Under the pieces are notes generated by a model. That model saw only the letters and a program-made list of their open reading frames with translations. It ran no database searches and was not told where the DNA came from. A stretch of DNA of 64,000 bases, from positions 124,001 through 188,000 of the forward strand of contig JAIVFJ010000046.1 in assembly GCA_025765615.1 (NCBI GenBank). The letters are read 5' to 3'. Positions 1 through 12,191 of this stretch are shown here, in pieces. Source of the stretch: Zopfochytrium polystomum. Its lineage: Eukaryota; Chytridiomycota; Chytridiomycetes; Chytridiales; Chytridiaceae. Both the position numbers and the translations under genes were made by a program. Position 1 is the first letter of the stretch. Each line of letters opens with the position of its first letter.

Positions 1-1181
1 TGAAGCACAACGTCAAGGTAAAAACACCTTTCAAGCCGTTCACAAACGCGCGCGCGCCGGTTCGCTGACACACAACTCTCTGCGATATGCGGTCAGCGCT
101 TTATTTTCTCGTCCACCGCCGCGCTGTTCGGGTACCCAGACAACGACTCTATCAAGGAAGACGACGCAAAGAAGCCGATAAATCCTTACGGCGAGACGAA
201 GCTTGTCGTCGAGAACATGCTCCACTGGTAAGGCCTACCCGATCATCCGAACCCCTTCTCACTCAATGTAAATTAAAAAAAAACTGCAGGTGCGACGAGG
301 CGTACGGCCTCAAGTCGGTGTGCCTGCGGTACTTCAACGCCTGCGGCGCCGACAAAAGCGGCCTGATCGGAGAGGCGCACGACGATGAGACGCACCTGAT
401 TCCCCTCGTGCTGCAGGTTCGTCGTCTTTCGCAAAAAAAAAAAAAAATGTCCCCGAGAAACTCTTTTCAGTGAAACTTTTTGTTCAGTGAAACAGCCCAA
501 ACTCACCGGAAAAAAACTCAACCCCCCGGAAAACAACAACAGGTCCCACTCGGCCAGCGCCCGCACATCTCCATCTTTGGCACCGACTACCGCACGCCCG
601 ACGGCTCCTGCATCCGCGACTACGTCCACGTGACCGACATCGCGACCGCGCACATCCTGTCCGCGGACTACCTGGCCGCAAAGAACCAGAGCAACGCGTT
701 CAACCTCGGCAGCGGACGCGGGTACAGCGTGAGGGAGATTGTGGACGCCGCGCGCCGCGTCACGGGGCACGCTATCCCGGCGCTGGAGAAGGAGCGGTGA
801 GTGGGTGGTTTTTTTTTTGTTTTTTTTTTTTTTTTCTTGATGTGGGCTTTTGACGTTTTTGGAAGGTGGGCTTGTGGGGGTGGAAGCAGGAGGCGAGAGA
901 TGGAGGTGTTTGTGAGGCGCGGGCGTGGCCAAAGACAGAGAGACAGAGAAAGAGTGAGAGTGAGAGTGAGAGAAAGGGAGAGAGCCCGCGAGCCAGAGTT
1001 CTTACGAAATTCTCGCGTTACTGACGTCTTCCCCCCCAGACGCGGCGGCGACCCCGACCGGCTCGTCGCGTCCTCAGACAAGGCCGAGTCGGTGCTCGGC
1101 TGGAAGCGCCAGTACACGACGATCGAGGCGATTATCGAGTCTGCGTGGCAGTGGCACAAGGCACACCCGAAAGGATTCTGA
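1..1181 (+). CDS. GALE: UDP-glucose 4-epimerase, 3' part
   Basis: This is the C-terminal part of UDP-glucose 4-epimerase, the cytosolic NAD-dependent Leloir-pathway enzyme that interconverts UDP-glucose and UDP-galactose. The gene starts outside the window. Exons read as 1-17, 97-227, 290-416, 543-796 and 1040-1181, all with GT-AG borders and one consistent frame. Family motifs seen in order are [18 protein letters not shown] (the YxxxK catalytic pair of short-chain dehydrogenases), [45 protein letters not shown] and [11 protein letters not shown]. The end, [20 protein letters not shown], is also typical. The introns contain long A or T runs. An AATAAA lies about 13 nt after the stop. Only the N-terminal nucleotide-binding part is missing. 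Confidence 0.93.
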
Positions 1182-1853
1182 TAAGCGGGTTATTAAATAA
1201 AAATGTTCAACCCACGTACAAACAGCACCGCCTTGCTATTCTATCCGCAGGCTTTCGTCCTACAGTCAGAGACTCAGAGACTCTCTTTCTATGTCATTCT
1301 CTCGTGTCCTTTTGTTTCTATGGACCATCTTGCTGTTCTTCCCCGGACCCATTGGAATCGTTCACCTATGTCCCATCTGGATGCTCCTGGGAATGAATGA
1401 CGTTCACGGCTTTCCGCATCCGATCGCTCTGTTTCGAATCATGAGCCACGCCTCGTAGTTCTTTTCGCTTCGTCTGTCAGCCACTACCGACGAGAGCGTG
1501 CCGTGTTTGATGGACAAAGGAGCGTCGCGTTTGACATTGGGCTTGCAATGCCGACAGCGCTCTGCGGCGAAAACAGGTTTCGGCTGGTTGCGTTCCAACG
1601 AAAGAAAGGAGACAGGAAAAGCGGAGGCAGGAGGGAGGGGAGTGCTCGTTGCACGTATTTAACCCTGTAGCACATTATGTGGCCAAACAGCTTCGAGATG
1701 CGGCGAGCAAGCAAAGAGATCGTGCATAATTTTCCAAAGCCCAAACGAGAGTGACGGAGAAATAGGACACGGTATGCAGGGCAACAAAAAAGGTGGGGCG
1801 ACAATCCATAGCAAAGGTCGGACAGAGCCGCCTGCAGACGAATAAATACGCTT
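1182..1853. other. Intergenic, convergent gene ends
   Basis: This interval lies between the convergent 3' ends of the epimerase and the kinase. It holds a polyadenylation-like AATAAA near 1195. The short open frames in it have no recognisable family, and I see no further gene. Confidence 0.6.
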
Positions 1854-3413
1854 TCACAGCCCCCTCTCAGGATCCAAGCGGAGCCACGGGTGTGAGCAGA
1901 TTTGCGCAGCGGTCGGTCTCCGGCGTGGATCCAGGTCCAGCATCCAGAGAATCAGGCGAAGTGCGTCGGCATTGGAGCGAAATTTCGGAGGTTTGATAAT
2001 GGCGTTCATCGCCTGTTCCGAAGACGAGAACGGAACTTCACCACACAGCACCGTGTACCTAACGGCTCAGTGAGTGAATAGCTTTTCCACCAGCGAATCG
2101 GGAACTTACAGTAAAACTCCCAAGGCCCATACGTCTGTGGGCCGACCTCTATACCTTTCACCTCGAAGGATCTCGGGGGACGCATATTGGATGGTTCCCT
2201 GTACGCATCAACAGTAGAAAATAGAAATAAGCAGAGTTGATTCGTAGCCAATCCGTAAATCCTACATGAAACGTATCAAAGAGGTGGTTGGGATTTCCCC
2301 GAGGCTCCACCGCGGCAGACCCGAAGTCAATGAGCCTGACATTGTACTCAGCGTCCACAACAATGTTCTGTGGGGAAAACATATATGAAAACACCGAGGA
2401 TCTCCGCTCCGTGCGCATTGCTCCTCACCTCGTCCTTTATGTCTCGATGGACGACACCGCGGCTGTGAAGATATTTTACTGCTTGTGCTACCTGTCGAAA
2501 AACGAGTTTTGATCTTGACTCCGACAGTGACTCTTGTTGCTCGATGCATTCGAATAAATCCATGGACGGACGCCGAACCAATCTGGTCACAAGAGGAAAC
2601 GTTTTCCCGCGCGAAAGGTTGGGGCGATGCTTGGGCGAAAAAGAAGAGCGACTTGAGGAGCCTGAAGAATCTGGATCCTCCGGGCTTGCGGAGATGCTGG
2701 AACGTTCCGCCGCCTTTGCTGTCAGATCAGCTGGGAAAACTGATTCTGGAAGGGGCAGCGATGAGCCGCCGTGCAGCAAATTTGGTGGAACATTGCGATA
2801 GACAACAGGAACGACTCGTCCATTGCTAGTTTCTGTCATCCTGCAAGTATCTGCTAGGCCTTCAGTCGGACTGGAAGAGTACTTTACGTTGTGATTTTCC
2901 ATTATTCGACCTCCAACGCCAACTCCTTTGGAAAATGCTGAAGTTAGTGAATCCGGAGGATGCGTTCGCTCAGAGGCGCTCGAGTTCGCGGGCCTGGCCC
3001 ACGTTGTTGTAGCGGCCGTTTCGCTATGGCAAACGGATGGATTGGATTGTCCAGTGTTCCAATGAGAACCATGGAGCTCCGTAACGAGGTACGCGTAATG
3101 ATTGTCGTCATAAAAATCGAGGAATTGAATTATGTTAGGGTGTCTTACCTGGCGGTTTGGTAAGTATTCATCGAAAAGACGAGTAAAATTAAAACTCACG
3201 TTTTTTAAAATAAATATCTCCATTGGCACCATGCCCAAGTCTTTATCGCGGGTCCAGGCTGATTGGGGGATGCGACTTTTTAAAATAAACTTAACCGCGA
3301 CCTCTTTCTGCTCGTCGAACTTTATCGCGCCGCAAACAAAACCGAAACCTCCCGTTCCCAGCTTTGCGCATGTTCGCATGAAACAGACACGGAGTGAGTG
3401 GGGATTGTCGATG

Positions 3414-3445
<32 letters not shown>

Positions 3446-4457
3446 CGGCAAGGTTTGGGGTGCACGACGAAAACGGGGAAAGAGAGCAAGCCCGGTCAGA
3501 CAGCAACACTGTGCAAAGGAAACGAACCTCGGAGGTAATTCGATACTTTTTCGCAAACTCTTCGTTTAGGGGATGGCGCGAAAGTATCTGTTGCGCCATG
3601 CTAGTTTCAGGATACATGTGCGTTTCGTGCTCTTCAGGGGGAATCCATATCGTGGGCGTTTTCTTCTCGTCAGCGTTATTCTCGACTGCAGGTGCCATGG
3701 AAGGGGGAACTGGCTCATGCGAAGATGGAGATGTGGGTGCAGCAGTCCAGTCGCCCGATTTCGCAAGTGGGATCTGAGGGCCGGTGGGCGAGTCGGGAGT
3801 CATCTTCTCCACGGAAGGTTTAATGCAGCGTAATTCTGTGCTGCTTCTCTGCAGTTGTGGCAACGGATGCTGTTGAGCGGATTGTTGGAGGTGGCTTGGA
3901 ATAAGGTTTACTTGTGCGGCCGCTGGATAACGGCGGGCGAATTCAGCCTCCCGCGGCTCGTGCTGCGGCAGGTGCTGCTGGTGCTGGTGTTGTTGCTGCT
4001 GCTGCTGCTGCTGCGGGGGAGGCGGCGGCGGCGGCGGGGTCGGGGGAGACGGGCGGGTCACACTGATTTCTTCTTTTTTGCGGAGAATGGGAGCAGTGCT
4101 TGGCTGGTGGACTTCCCACCCCGCCAGACGGTGGTGGATCTGGAGGGAGGGAGGAGGCGGCCGCGGCGGCGCATTGTTGTGCTGCTTGGCAGCCGTCGCG
4201 GCCGATTGTGCGGCGGTCAGCAAAGCTTGGCTGGTCGGGCGCTGCGGAGGGGGCTGTTTCTGCAGAGGCAGCGGGCTGCTGTTGCTGCTACTGTGGCACT
4301 CGTAGCAGTTGTTGAGCGACGCTGCAACTGCTGCTGCTGCTAGTGCTGCTGATTGTGCTTGTGCTTGTGGCGGTGGTGGTGAAGATGGTGGTGGTGGTGG
4401 TGGTGGTGGTGGTGGTAGTGATAGTGGTGCGCTGTTCGCTCCAAGCACGTCGTGCAT
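1854..4457 (-). CDS. PAS-kinase-type Ser/Thr protein kinase
   Basis: Exons on the minus strand read 4457-3528, 3361-3200, 3148-2429, 2367-2266, 2198-2110 and 2058-1854, giving about 735 residues with consistent phases. The catalytic domain has a glycine loop (LGTGGFGFV), the VAVKF lysine, HRDIKDEN, DFGSAA and [10 protein letters not shown]. The [14 protein letters not shown] segment and the DFGSAA/HRDIKDEN wording match PASK and yeast Psk1/Psk2, which tune sugar storage and translation. The first 310 residues are Pro- and Gln-rich with long homopolymers. No PAS domain is visible, so the sensor region may be lost or lie upstream. A Ser-rich stretch of about 130 residues (near 3030-2590) sits between the HG after the fifth beta strand and the MDLFECIEQ helix; it is open throughout, so it is either a disordered insert or an unspliced-looking intron. 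Intron 1 holds a run of more than 20 A. The ATG at 4457 is the first in frame. Confidence 0.85.
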
Positions 4458-4904
4458 TTCTCTCTTTCTTTTTTTTTTTTTTTTTTTTTTTTTTTTGGGT
4501 GTTTTTCACCAGAACCCAATTTTGTTTCCCTTGTTGACCAGCACCACCAGCAACAAGGTACATACGTAGCAGCAGGCAACGCCTGCGCCTGCTGCTGCTA
4601 GTCAATTATTACCAGTAGGTATTTAATCAACTTTCTACACTCGGTTCTTTATCAAGTCAAAGCCAGAAAGACGAGTGCATCACTGCATCCAGTTGTTAAG
4701 GGTACTCCCACAAATTCTTTCAAGCGCTGACGGCCCAACCATCCTTGTCGTAATCATGAGGCAACAGTTCGTCAGTGGTTAAGAATGCAGACCGTCAAGG
4801 AAAATACCAAGGCTTGGCACAAAAACGTCTTTTGCAGGACCACTTGCGCGCTCCATGTTTGTTTCTTATAACTCAATAGAAGTATTTAAATCAGCGCCCG
4901 TTCA
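4458..4904. other. Intergenic region upstream of the kinase
   Basis: This stretch holds a homopolymer T run (about 4470-4496) directly upstream of the kinase ATG on the minus strand. No conserved coding sequence is seen in the rest. Confidence 0.5.
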
Positions 4905-5041
4905 TTTTCAAAAAAGATTATCCTTTCTAAAGCGTCGAAATCAAAATGCAAGTGCTGTATCAGCCGCTGCGGGAGACCACGAGATCGGTCATCCTTGGCT
5001 TTGCAATCGTAAGTCCGTTTCCCCAAACATGAGACGACAAG

Positions 5042-6300
5042 CTAACAAAGTCCCGAACGCCGATCGAAGGTAGGCTTCATGGAAGAGCACCCGCCGCCTC
5101 CAGCAGAGAAACTCTTTCCGTGAAACCGCTCTTGGGTGGCTACCGCGAGGGCGGTTGCGCCTTCGGAGGTCGATCCACGTCCGCCCTCGTCAGCAGCAGG
5201 CTCACCGTGTCCGCCTTCCCGGCAGCAGCAGCAAAAATGAGCGGGGTTTCTCCCTGCTTGAAAACCACGCTGTTGGCGTCGCACTTTTCCAAAAAAAGCT
5301 GCACCATCTCGACGCGAGGTCGATCGCACCGAACAGCGCATGCGCATCTGGGTCTGCCACGGCATCGGGCAGCGCGCGGACAGAGTTGACGCGATTGTTG
5401 AATATGACGGAGAGGAGAGGCAGGATGCCCATCTCGGAGCGGGAGTTGGGGTCCGCGCCGGCTGCCGTGAGCTGCTTGACGACGGAAGCGTGGCCGCGTT
5501 CGGCGGCCAGGAAGATGGGTGTGATGCCGCCGACGCCCTCTGTGGTGCGGATGGGAGAGCCCGGGTCCGCGCCGCGTTCGAGCAAGAGGCGGACCACGTC
5601 GGTGTGGCCCTGGCCAGCTGGGGATCGTACAGAGCGGTCTCGCCGTTGTCGGCACGGGCATTGACGCCGGCGCCAGCGTCCAGGAGGGCGGCAACGATGA
5701 CAGGGTCGCCGACATAAGCTGCTCCCATCAGGACCTAGGCACGGATTCCTCGCGTGACGGCGTTCGGGCCGGCACCCCGTTCCAAGAGGAGCCGAACGAC
5801 TGCGCGATCAAGGGAGCTGGAATTTCCCGAGGCAACGTGCAGGGATGTAAGGCCCATGCCGTCATCGGCGACGTTGACGTTGGCGCCAGCATCGAGCAGG
5901 GCCGTCATGAGGTCTAGACGGCCGCTCCTGGTCACGGCAGCGAAAAGTGGTATGGAGAGGCCATCGCCGGTGCACCGGATCGCTGGAGCCCGCTCCACCT
6001 CGGCCAAGGAGAAGGCGGACGCAGTCGGGGCTGTTGGCATGGATGGCGGCGATGAGGGGCGACCGTTTTCGAGGAGGAACACCGAGCAGATCATTTGGGT
6101 TGTGGTGCACGCCGTTGGGGAGCGGGAGCGGGGCGGGACTTGGAGGGATCCTGAAGATGACGCAGCGAGGGTAGCCTGCTCGGGGCTGTTGTTGTTGTTG
6201 TTGCTGTTGTAGGTGATGTTGATGTTGTTCGCACTGGCATTGGTGTTTGCACCACCAGCGAGAAGCTGCTCGACAACCAGGAGCCCTTGACGGCATGCAC
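5042..6300 (-). pseudogene. Ankyrin-repeat gene, broken copy A
   Basis: This stretch is homologous along its length to the intact ankyrin gene just downstream. Its reading frame is split between several frames (pieces near 5862-6296, 5735-6094, 5140-5715 and 5202-5597), with an in-frame stop near 5735. Relative to copy B it lacks roughly 80 bp near 6090-6110, removing most of one ankyrin repeat. Recognisable ankyrin cores remain, such as LLERGADPGSP and FLAAERGHASVVKQL. The start codon region (about 6290) is also degraded. It is best read as a pseudogene of the neighbouring gene. Confidence 0.85.
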
Positions 6301-6698
6301 TGACAAGGGCGGCGGCGGCTTGTTAGCCGTGTCCGCGCTGTTGACGTTGTCTTCTTGGAGAAGGGGCTTTGAAGGCCAGCTTTGACATAACCCTGGGCTC
6401 GGTGGCACCACGAGGCCCTCCTTCAATCCCATCGAGACACAATCTTTTTTGAAAATAAACAAACGGCCGCTGGTGGTGTGAAAACGGCAAAAATTGTCAG
6501 GCAACAAAACGTCTGCTGGTGATGAACAGCGGTCTCATGGACCGGCCTTTCGTGTCATTTTTAAAAGGTCGAAAAGCAAATATATCAGCTGCTGTAGGAT
6601 TCGGTCATCCTTGGCCCGTCGCAATCACGCGAAATCCGTTTTCGGAAGGACAAATGACAAGCTCATGAAAATTCCGCTTGACCAGTCGAAGATAGGCT

Positions 6699-7906
6699 TC
6701 ACCGAAGAGCACCCGCCGCCTCCAACAGGGAAATAATTTCCGTGAAACCGCTCTGCATGGCTACAGTGAGAGCGGTTGCACCGTCTGACGTCCGCCGGAA
6801 GTTCAGATCCACGTCCGCCCTCGTCAGAAGCAGCCTCACCATGTCCACTTTCCCAGCGACTGTGGCAAAGATGAGCGGGGTTTCTCCGAGCTCCAAATGC
6901 ACCCTGTTGACGTCGCACTTTTCCAAAAAAAGGCGCACCATCTCGACGCGGTCCAGTTCGATCGCAATGATCAGCGCATCGGCGGCATCCGGGTCCGCGC
7001 CGGCTTCGAGCAGCGCGCGGACAGAGTCGATGCGGTCCCCGAGTACAGCGGGGGCAAGCGGCGGTACACCCGCTTCAGAGAGGGCGTTCGGGTCTGCGCC
7101 GGCTGCCGTGAGCTGCTTGATAATGGTAGCGTAGCCGCGACCGGCGGCGAGGAAGATTGGTGTCACGCCGCCAACTCCCTCTGCAGTGCGCTTTGGAGCG
7201 TTCGGATCTGCGCCCCGCCCCAGCAGGAGGGGGACCACGTCCGTTCGGTTAGCGCCAACTGCTTGGTAAAGGGCCGTCTCGCCGTTCTCTGCATGGGCGT
7301 TCACGTCGGCACCGGCGTCGAGAAGGGCGGCAACGATAAAAGGGTCGCCGACATGCGCTGCGCCCATGAGGACCGAGCCACTGATCCCTCGCGTGACGGC
7401 GTTCGGGTTGGCGCCTCGTTCCAAGAGGAGCCGAACGACGTCGCGGTCAAGGGAGCTGGGATATCCAGAAGCAACGTGCAAGGCTGTAACGCCCATGCCG
7501 TCATCAGCGACGTTCACGTTGGCGCCAGCATCGAGCAGGGACGCCACAATGTCTCGACGGCCGCCCCTGATCACGGTGGCAATAAGCGGAATGCGGAGGC
7601 CATCGCCCGCGCAGGCCGGATCGCTGGAGCCGTTCGGATCGGCTCTACCTCGGGCAAGGAGGAGGCGGACGCAGTCGGGGATGTTGGCATGGATGGCAGC
7701 GATGAGGGGCGACCGTTTTCGAGGAGGAACACCGGCCAGATCGTTTGGGTTGGCGCCGTGCTCAATGAGGAGGGCGGCGATCTCGGCGTGCCCTCCTGCG
7801 CACGCAGCGTACAGAGGGGTGCATTGGTGGTGCACGCCATTGGGGAGTGGGAGAGGGAGCGGGAGAGATCCTGAAGCTGACGCAGCGAGTGTGTGCTGCT
7901 CGGTGC

Positions 7907-7939
<33 letters not shown>

Positions 7940-8087
7940 CGTCGTCGTAGGTAATGTTGATGTTGTTCGCGCTGGCATTGGTGTCGGCGCCGGCGGCGAG
8001 AAGCTGCTCGACAACGAGAAGCTGGCCTTGAAGGCAAGCGTTGACAAGGGCGGCGGCGTTGTTGGCGGCGGCGGTGTTGTCGTCCAT
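6699..8087 (-). CDS. Ankyrin-repeat protein, intact copy B
   Basis: This is a single-exon gene of 462 residues starting at ATG 8087. It begins with a short helix pair, then a poly-Asn tract (about residues 45-60), followed by roughly ten ankyrin repeats to the C-terminus. The repeats show the usual pattern, for example TPLYAACAGGHAEIAALLIE, ALYQAVGANRTDVVPLLLGR and TPIFLAAGRGYATIIKQL. Ankyrin repeats are protein-interaction scaffolds; no catalytic domain is fused, so the partner is unknown. No signal peptide or membrane segment is seen. It lies directly upstream of a degenerate duplicate and is divergent from the Lys-rich gene at 8390. Confidence 0.85.
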
Positions 8088-8389
8088 CGAAGCTTTGTGG
8101 CGCTATGACGTTTGCAAAACAACACGAAAGAATCAATGAAAAAAAAATTTAAAAAAAAGAGAAAAAAAAAAAAATAGGCAAACCAAATCGAGACACAACG
8201 AAACGGCGGTCTTGGCGTTGTCTCGCGCTTTTTTCTGTCGCAGACAAAAAAAAAGGCCGCGTCTTCTTCCACTACCTAAAAAAAAAAAAAAAAAGTGGCG
8301 AATTGTCGTGCGAGGCCTCTCCCTACCCAGTCATCTCACCCTCCCACAAGCACAAAAAGGCCCAAACCACCACAAACCACGAACAACGA

Positions 8390-10239
8390 ATGAAGGTCCC
8401 CCGCCGCCGCAACCCAGGCCGCATGCCGCCATCTCCCGCTCGCCAGCTTGCCCTCGTTGGCCTCCTCTGCTGCTGCTGCTGCTTTATACTCTCTTGTTCC
8501 GCTGCGTTAGCCCAAGGGGCATCGCTGGCATCCTCACCACTTCTCCGTTCGCAAAGGCCAACCCAGCCCTTTCACAACAGGGTCAATTTCTGCACAAGAG
8601 CGAAACGGATGTGTCTCACGTTGCAGGAGAGCCATTCGGCTGGACTGACCAGCGGCTTCTCTTCAGGCGCACCAACGGTGGCTCGAGCTCCTCTTCTGCC
8701 ACTGGCCCGACCTCGGGATCGTTGACTCAACCTTTGCTTTCCCCATCAGCCGCTTGGGCTGGTACCAGCTCTTCCTCCTCGTCTACCGGCCAGGGTCTGT
8801 TAGGTCCACAGAGTAAGTCCCTCAACCCGGGAAGAACTTCGCTTACTAGCGTTAGCACAGATCCAGGGCAGTCCCGGCTGAATGCTGTGAGCAACAGTGT
8901 GAGACGCTTGGCTACATACGGTAATGTCAGTAGCAACGGCGGGACTTGGCGCTGGACTGTCGACTATCGGTAACATTTTCGCTTCCGTCTCGTTTCCTCC
9001 TTTCCTTTATTGTCATCTGGCAGCTTCTATTGTCATTGCGCGCTAATTCAATTTGAACTCTGAGCAACTTCCCTCGCAGCCTCCGGTAGCGGCAACCCAA
9101 CTTCGCCTGGGACTGCAGCAGGAGCCGCGGCTGCATGGTCAGTCTTGGCGGCTGGAGGCAGTTCTCTAGCCACTCACATGGATGGAGGAGAACGAGGAGG
9201 TAAGTTGCGGCAGCAACTTGCGAGTTTAATGACAATTTTATATTCAGAGCACGTTCAAAATGGCGTGAACGCTGGCCTCAGCGTCCCAGTTGCCGCTGGC
9301 GGTACTGTTTTTCATTAGTTCGAGAGAAGAGGTGTGCCACAACTAACGTCTGCTTCGTTCCAATTTCAGCCGCTGCATTGAACGCTGCTCCTTTGCAAAC
9401 AGCCGCTGTCACCGCTGCAACAAATGTGATCGGATATGGTTCCGGCCAGGCGGCAAACGGGAAGAAAGGGAAAAGTGGTCAAGGAAGTAGTCTATGTACT
9501 ATTTTGCGTCGATCTCTGGACGAGATGTCTTTGTACCGTCGAGACAAGTCGTCTTGTAAATTGCAACCGATGGGTGCGAAGGGAGAAAGTCGTAGCATCA
9601 GCAAGACCGCTGCCAAATCGGATCGATCAACCCCAAGAAGTGCGACGCCGCAGCAAAAGAGTTCTCCTCGCGGTGCACAATCGAAGACTGCCGCAAAGAA
9701 GTCCCAACGGCAGGTCGTCCCAGGCGCCAAACAGAATGGCGGAAGCAAGCAAAAAACCGCAAAGGGCACCACAGCTCAAAGTCAAGGGTTCCAAAGCATC
9801 CGCCAAGTTCTCCCTGAAAATTGCTCGAAAGCAAGGGAAGTCCTCAGCAGCTATGAAACGTCAAGCACTGCCGAAGAGCACGAACAAGAAAGCTGGCGTG
9901 CGCGCGGGCGGACTTGCAACGAAAATGTCGAAAAAAGCTGGCCAAGCAGTCACTGCGAAGGGGAAGCGTCATTTGACTAAGTGGACGCCAGCGAAATCTG
10001 CCAAGCAGAGAAAGTCATCAACGCCAAAAACTGTCAAGTCGACTGCCAAGATCGTCAAGCAGATGCCAAAGTATGTCAGGCCATCTGCCAAGACTGTCAA
10101 CCAGAAGAAGTCACCGATATCAAAGAAAGCGAATCCATCTTCCAAGATTGTGAAGCAGAAAATGGCACCCACACAAAAGCCGTCTGCCAAGAAGGGAGGA
10201 GCAAACGTAAAGGGATCGAGCCGGAAGAAGGGGAAGTAG
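8390..10239 (+). CDS. Lys-rich protein with a signal-peptide-like N-terminus
   Basis: I do not recognise a family. The ATG at 8390 opens a basic start followed by LVGLLCCCCCFILSCSAALAQG, which looks like a cleavable signal peptide. Later exons fit 8667-8920, 9080-9199, 9248-9301, 9370-9713 and 9775-10239, with all phases agreeing. The middle is Ser/Thr/Gly/Ala-rich. The last roughly 200 residues are Lys/Ser/Pro/Ala-rich with loose repeats such as PSAKTVNQKK and PSSKIVKQK, resembling histone H1 tails or secreted polycationic matrix proteins. The 61-nt intron 9714-9774 explains an apparent frame change. The first intron (about 8611-8666) is the weak point; its GTGTCT donor is poor, so linkage of the signal peptide to the rest is uncertain. 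Confidence 0.6.
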
Positions 10240-10910
10240 AAAACTCCCAGGGAAACTCTTAAATTGGTGGTCGCTTATTCATTTCATACTTGGTTGCTTC
10301 CTCAGCTGCATGGGCTCGTCTTTTTGTTGTTTGTTAGACGGAAGGAAGGATGTAACTATATAAATGAATTGTTTTGGAGGCGCCCGCAGCCACCCGTCCT
10401 GGTTCCATCCCCTGCCCAACTGGGATTTTCTTTCAGCGTTGTTGACCGTCTTCTCGCACCCGCAAATAGTTGTCCTTCGGGAACGTGTCGTGCTGACAAT
10501 CGCGTCCCGTCCCTCGTACCAGTCCACAATGAGTTGCTTATGACATGTTTTTTCAGTCACCAAAAGTTGCAGGACCTGTAATTTGGACCTGCTCAAAGAA
10601 AAAGCAACGAGTTTTTCAGCTTGTGCATATCTGGTTTGAAGCTCATCAGAACTGATTCATTGCTTTTGAAATGAAATCACGAATCCTCCAACAATCCCTA
10701 ATTTGTGTTTTAAGTTTGCAACCATGCCATCTCTAGAAGACTCTAGCACATTGACGATTTTCATTGTGGAGCTTCGAAGGTTTGACACCCTGCTAGTTAA
10801 TCTTCAACCCAAACAAAAACAGCACAAATCCAATTACAGCAATATCCCGAAAACTTTTGTGAGCAACCCAATCTTCTTTTGAAATCAAGCGCAAAACAAG
10901 TTGGAATCAA
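10240..10910. other. Intergenic region
   Basis: This is AT-richer sequence after the stop of the Lys-rich gene. Short open frames here have no recognisable features. Confidence 0.5.
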
Positions 10911-11325
10911 GGCGGAACAGACGGAACTCAGTAAGGATCAGCGGATTTCCATTAAATCCGCAATCCGAGCTTATCCTATCTGCAGCACGGTTAGGGATAA
11001 GTAAAATTTGCTTACCTAGGACATGGTCGGGATAAGGATAACAGCCTGCTTATCCTGAACATGCAGTTTGCCTTGCAGTTAAGGCGCTTGCCTAATTAAC
11101 TCCAGGTTAACGGGTCAATTCAGCTCAGTTAATGTTTAAACCGAGCAGCAGATAAGGGTTTTTTGGCATTTACAGTTACGGTTCGGTAATGGTTGAGCTC
11201 TTGCTGCTGCGGTTAGCATTCGGTTAAGGAGGTCAGGATAAAGTGCTGTTTCGGTTAAGCAGTTTTTATCTTATCCTTCCCTAACCACCGCTGATCCTTA
11301 GAACTCCGTCGTGACTCAGTCCGCC
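10911..11325. repeat. Candidate MITE with about 30-bp inverted ends
   Basis: The left end (GGCGGA, then GACGGAACTCAG, then TAAGGATCAGCGG) recurs in inverted orientation at the right end (CCGCTGATCCTTA, then GAACTCCGTC, then TCCGCC). The interior of about 350 bp is full of GGTTA, GGATAA and AACC words and has no coding capacity. Length and structure fit a miniature inverted-repeat element. I see no convincing target-site duplication. Confidence 0.5.
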
Positions 11326-11696
11326 TGAGTGGAGGACAGTCCCAGAGACAGACCCATCACCCGACGAAGCCGGAAACAGAGTGACCGAAAATGCGTGGAA
11401 TTTGCGCTGGTCAGTCCCCACCCCCCCTTTCCTCGCAACATGTTTTTGGCTTGGTTTCATATGTTGCAGATATGATAGCGGACCGCGCACAGATGCCGTG
11501 CTAGACATGCCTCTCGGCGCTTGCGCATGCCTTTTCGTAAGTCAGCCAAGTCACTGCATCCGTTCCAGTTCGTATTTGGACTCTTCGGGGGGGGGGGGGG
11601 GGGGGGTCCACGAATGCCGCCATCGTGTGACTGACTGACTGTCAACGCACACTGCGCGGCGGCGCGTGCAAACAAAAAGTGGAAAGTTTTTCGTTT

Positions 11697-11770
<74 letters not shown>

Positions 11771-12191
11771 TCCCTCTGTCTCTGTCAGTGACGGTCTCTC
11801 TGGTCTGCTCCTCTTCATATTGCATGAATTTTTGTTTATTTGTCCCTCTGTTTTGGTATCCACACCGACAGAGAGACACGCCGGCACACCTCTTGTTGTT
11901 GCCACCCCAGGCTTGTCGGATCAGGCACCACCACCAACCACCAACCACCAACCACGAACCTTCTACGCTCGCTTGCTCGCGAGTTAGCAAAGACCAGAAA
12001 GAGGGGGAGGTAGGAGGAGGAAGGAGGGAGGAGGAAGAAGAAGAGGAGGAGGACGAGGAGGACGAGGAGGACGAGGAGGACGAGGCAGCGACCGTGACGC
12101 ATCCACGACGTATTTTTCGGCGGTGGCCCTCGTTCGTTTGTGCGTGTTGGCGGTCGGCGCCCAGGCACCAACGCACAGCACAGCAGCCCAC
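11326..12191. other. Upstream region of the transporter with simple repeats
   Basis: The interval holds a G run of about 19 near 11589-11607, a CT dinucleotide tract at 11698-11765, and GGA/GGAC repeats at about 12005-12085 that end some 100 bp before the transporter ATG. Long open frames on both strands here are translations of these repeats and are not considered genes. Confidence 0.7.

Larger units (their letters stand above)
4905..8090 (-). repeat. Tandem duplication of an ankyrin gene
   Basis: Two head-to-tail copies share coding sequence, the Asn-rich N-terminal tract and a 3' flank of more than 150 bp. The shared flank shows at 4960-5090 and 6590-6730, where both copies contain CGGTCATCCTTGGC and GAGCACCCGCCGCCTCCA. 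Copy A is about 4905-6500 and copy B about 6555-8090. Similarity is obvious by eye but there are many substitutions, so the duplication is not recent. Confidence 0.85.
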
